This document shows, piece by piece, positions 62,840 to 64,000 of a stretch of 64,000 nt of DNA. Below the pieces are notes generated by a model. The model did no database searches and had not been told where the DNA came from. It saw only the letters and a list, made by a program, of their open reading frames with translations. This stretch comes from Neospora caninum Liverpool (Eukaryota; Apicomplexa; Conoidasida; Eucoccidiorida; Sarcocystidae), in contig NC_018390.1 of assembly GCF_000208865.1 (NCBI RefSeq), positions 3,428,270 to 3,492,269 on the forward strand, given 5' to 3'. A program made the position numbers and the translations under genes. Numbering within the stretch: position 1 is the stretch's first letter; each line of letters begins with the position of its first letter.

Positions 62840-63844
62840 ATGAAACGGTCCTCAGTATGCGTTCTAGTGCTACTGTTTGAGTTAGTCAAGGGGGGCTGTA
62901 ACCCCCTCATCCCAGGCAGCCTACCTGCTTGCCAGGTAACAGAAGGAGCGATCCTCCGTCGCATTCGGGAGTTCTTCAAACCGAAACTGAAAATGGAGGA
63001 CTCGTCTGATGAATCCTTCTCCGAGCGGGATGAGGACGACAATGCAGATGAGGTATCACGCAGCAACCACAACTATGGTAGGACGACTAGCACTACGACG
63101 ACAACTACGACGACAACAACGACGACAACTACGACGACAACTACGACGAAAGACCCGGGGGTATGGGAAGAAGAAGAAGACTCCATGTCAGTTCCATATA
63201 CGCCTCTGCCGCCTCTTCGGGGTATGGGGACATTGGGACTGGCGATATTCTTTAGTCTTGTTTTCAGTTTGAAAAAAATCCCGTTAGCCGTGGGGGGGTT
63301 GGGTGTGTTGCAGTATATTGACTCCGTGTTTGAACGAATGCAGGCGAGAGCAGCTATGCAGGATGCTTACAAGCGCTTCGAGTCTCGGCGTCAGATTGTG
63401 CGTGCTAGACGCAGGCGACGGTGGATACAGACTTTCTACTCCTTGCGAGCTCAGGAGCAAGACCGCCTGCAAAACCAACAAGTGGATGAGAAGGCAGACC
63501 CAGCAACCGCGCCGGCGAGTGCCTCCACACAGGCTGGAGACGAAACAGTGCCAGCAACAGACGGTACGCCATCGCCCGCCACGAATCCGGAACCGGCCGT
63601 AACAAGAGGGGAAGTGGACGTAGAGAGCGCAGCAGTTTCTTCACGACTGCCTCAAATGGCCAAGCAAGGTAGAGACCAACTTGCCGACGTTCCTCAGGCT
63701 GCGAAGGCCGAAAAACAGCTACACCGAAGCGGATCCGATACCGTCAGGGCCCCTGTTCCCGAAGCCGGAGACGCTTCAATGCCAGCCAGCCCGCCTCGCG
63801 AACCTCGACGAGAAAAGAAGAATCTTCAACAAACTCGTCGTTAA
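62840..63844 (+). CDS. Secreted poly-Thr membrane protein, dense-granule-like
   Basis: A single exon of 334 residues starts in the context caaaATGAAA. Residues 1-19 (MKRSSVCVLVLLFELVKGG) form a signal peptide. An acidic Ser/Asp/Glu region (about 52-72, EDSSDESFSERDEDDNADE) follows, then 19 consecutive Thr (85-103). A hydrophobic segment (about 130-157, TLGLAIFFSLVFS and IPLAVGGLGVL) is probably membrane-embedded. A basic Arg-rich helix (about 183-196, RARRRRRWIQTF) and a hydrophilic, disordered Ala/Pro/Thr tail to residue 334 complete it. This layout (signal peptide, low-complexity ectodomain, one membrane segment, disordered tail, no introns) is common in coccidian dense-granule or parasitophorous-vacuole proteins. 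The Thr run is a likely O-glycosylation site. I cannot name the gene, and the compartment is inferred. Confidence 0.7.
   Translation: MKRSSVCVLVLLFELVKGGCNPLIPGSLPACQVTEGAILRRIREFFKPKLKMEDSSDESFSERDEDDNADEVSRSNHNYGRTTSTTTTTTTTTTTTTTTTTTTKDPGVWEEEEDSMSVPYTPLPPLRGMGTLGLAIFFSLVFSLKKIPLAVGGLGVLQYIDSVFERMQARAAMQDAYKRFESRRQIVRARRRRRWIQTFYSLRAQEQDRLQNQQVDEKADPATAPASASTQAGDETVPATDGTPSPATNPEPAVTRGEVDVESAAVSSRLPQMAKQGRDQLADVPQAAKAEKQLHRSGSDTVRAPVPEAGDASMPASPPREPRREKKNLQQTRR
63086..63148 (+). repeat. Trinucleotide/12-bp repeat coding poly-Thr
   Basis: Mixed ACT, ACG and ACA codons in an approximate 12-bp unit (actacgacgaca) encode 19 Thr in a row. Mixed codon use suggests selection for Thr rather than simple slippage of one triplet. 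Confidence 0.9.
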
Positions 63845-64000
63845 GAGTGAAGGCTACAAAGCCGCAGGGGCATCCACAAACTCTGAGTACGGAGAGCAGG
63901 ACCGGGGATCCAGACGGAGCTCCGCACAACCTGCTGCGTCAAAGGGTTTGAACCTGTGGAAATCGCAACGTGTGAGTTCCACCAAGCAGCAGGGGAAAGC
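63845..64000. other. 3' flank of the secreted-protein gene
   Basis: The last 156 bases are presumably 3' UTR. No feature is seen. Confidence 0.4.

Overview
The window looks like nuclear DNA of a tissue-cyst-forming coccidian apicomplexan (Toxoplasma, Hammondia or Neospora type). Evidence: an ApiAP2 transcription factor, very long low-complexity reading frames rich in Ser, Pro, Ala and Arg, GT-AG introns packed with (TA)n and (GTAT)n microsatellites, an AAAATGG-type start context, and a secreted single-membrane-span protein with a poly-Thr mucin-like stretch. No bacterial, plasmid or viral genes are visible. I cannot separate Toxoplasma from its closest relatives by reading alone. All multi-exon models were built by hand from splice signals, reading-phase agreement and protein sense. 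They are predictions, not transcript-supported models.

Layout, left to right. (1) 1-8630 (+): 3' part of a giant AP2 gene whose 5' end is outside the window. (2) 10254-21543 (-): a 14-exon MutS homologue, MSH6, convergent with the AP2 gene. (3) 21544-26546: mostly non-coding, with a possible two-exon small gene at 23585-24213 (-) and a purine-rich 28-bp minisatellite. (4) 26547-31844 (+): a multi-exon helical-repeat (PPR-like) protein, probably organellar. (5) 33532-36561 (-): a six-exon PTB/hnRNP-L type RNA-binding protein. (6) 36562-42312: a long, largely empty divergent intergenic stretch with one isolated 206-codon ORF (-). (7) 42313-46703 (+): a nine-exon M17 leucine aminopeptidase with all metal and catalytic residues. 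(8) 47710-48383 (-): a probable two-exon small tail-anchored protein. (9) 49166-60147 (-): an eight-exon gene for a protein of about 2,800 residues with one N-terminal membrane span and a cluster of C-terminal spans; function unknown. (10) 62840-63844 (+): a secreted or dense-granule-like protein with signal peptide, 19-residue Thr run and a membrane segment.

The genes do not form one pathway. They are neighbours with separate jobs: transcription (AP2), DNA mismatch repair (MSH6), probable organellar RNA handling (PPR-like), RNA splicing or stability (PTB-like), peptide turnover (LAP), an endomembrane protein of unknown role, and a probable exported host-interface protein. The most useful new points are the two unreported-looking small minus-strand genes (23585-24213 and 47710-48383), the possible leader on the aminopeptidase, the giant double-anchored membrane protein, and the poly-Thr secreted protein.
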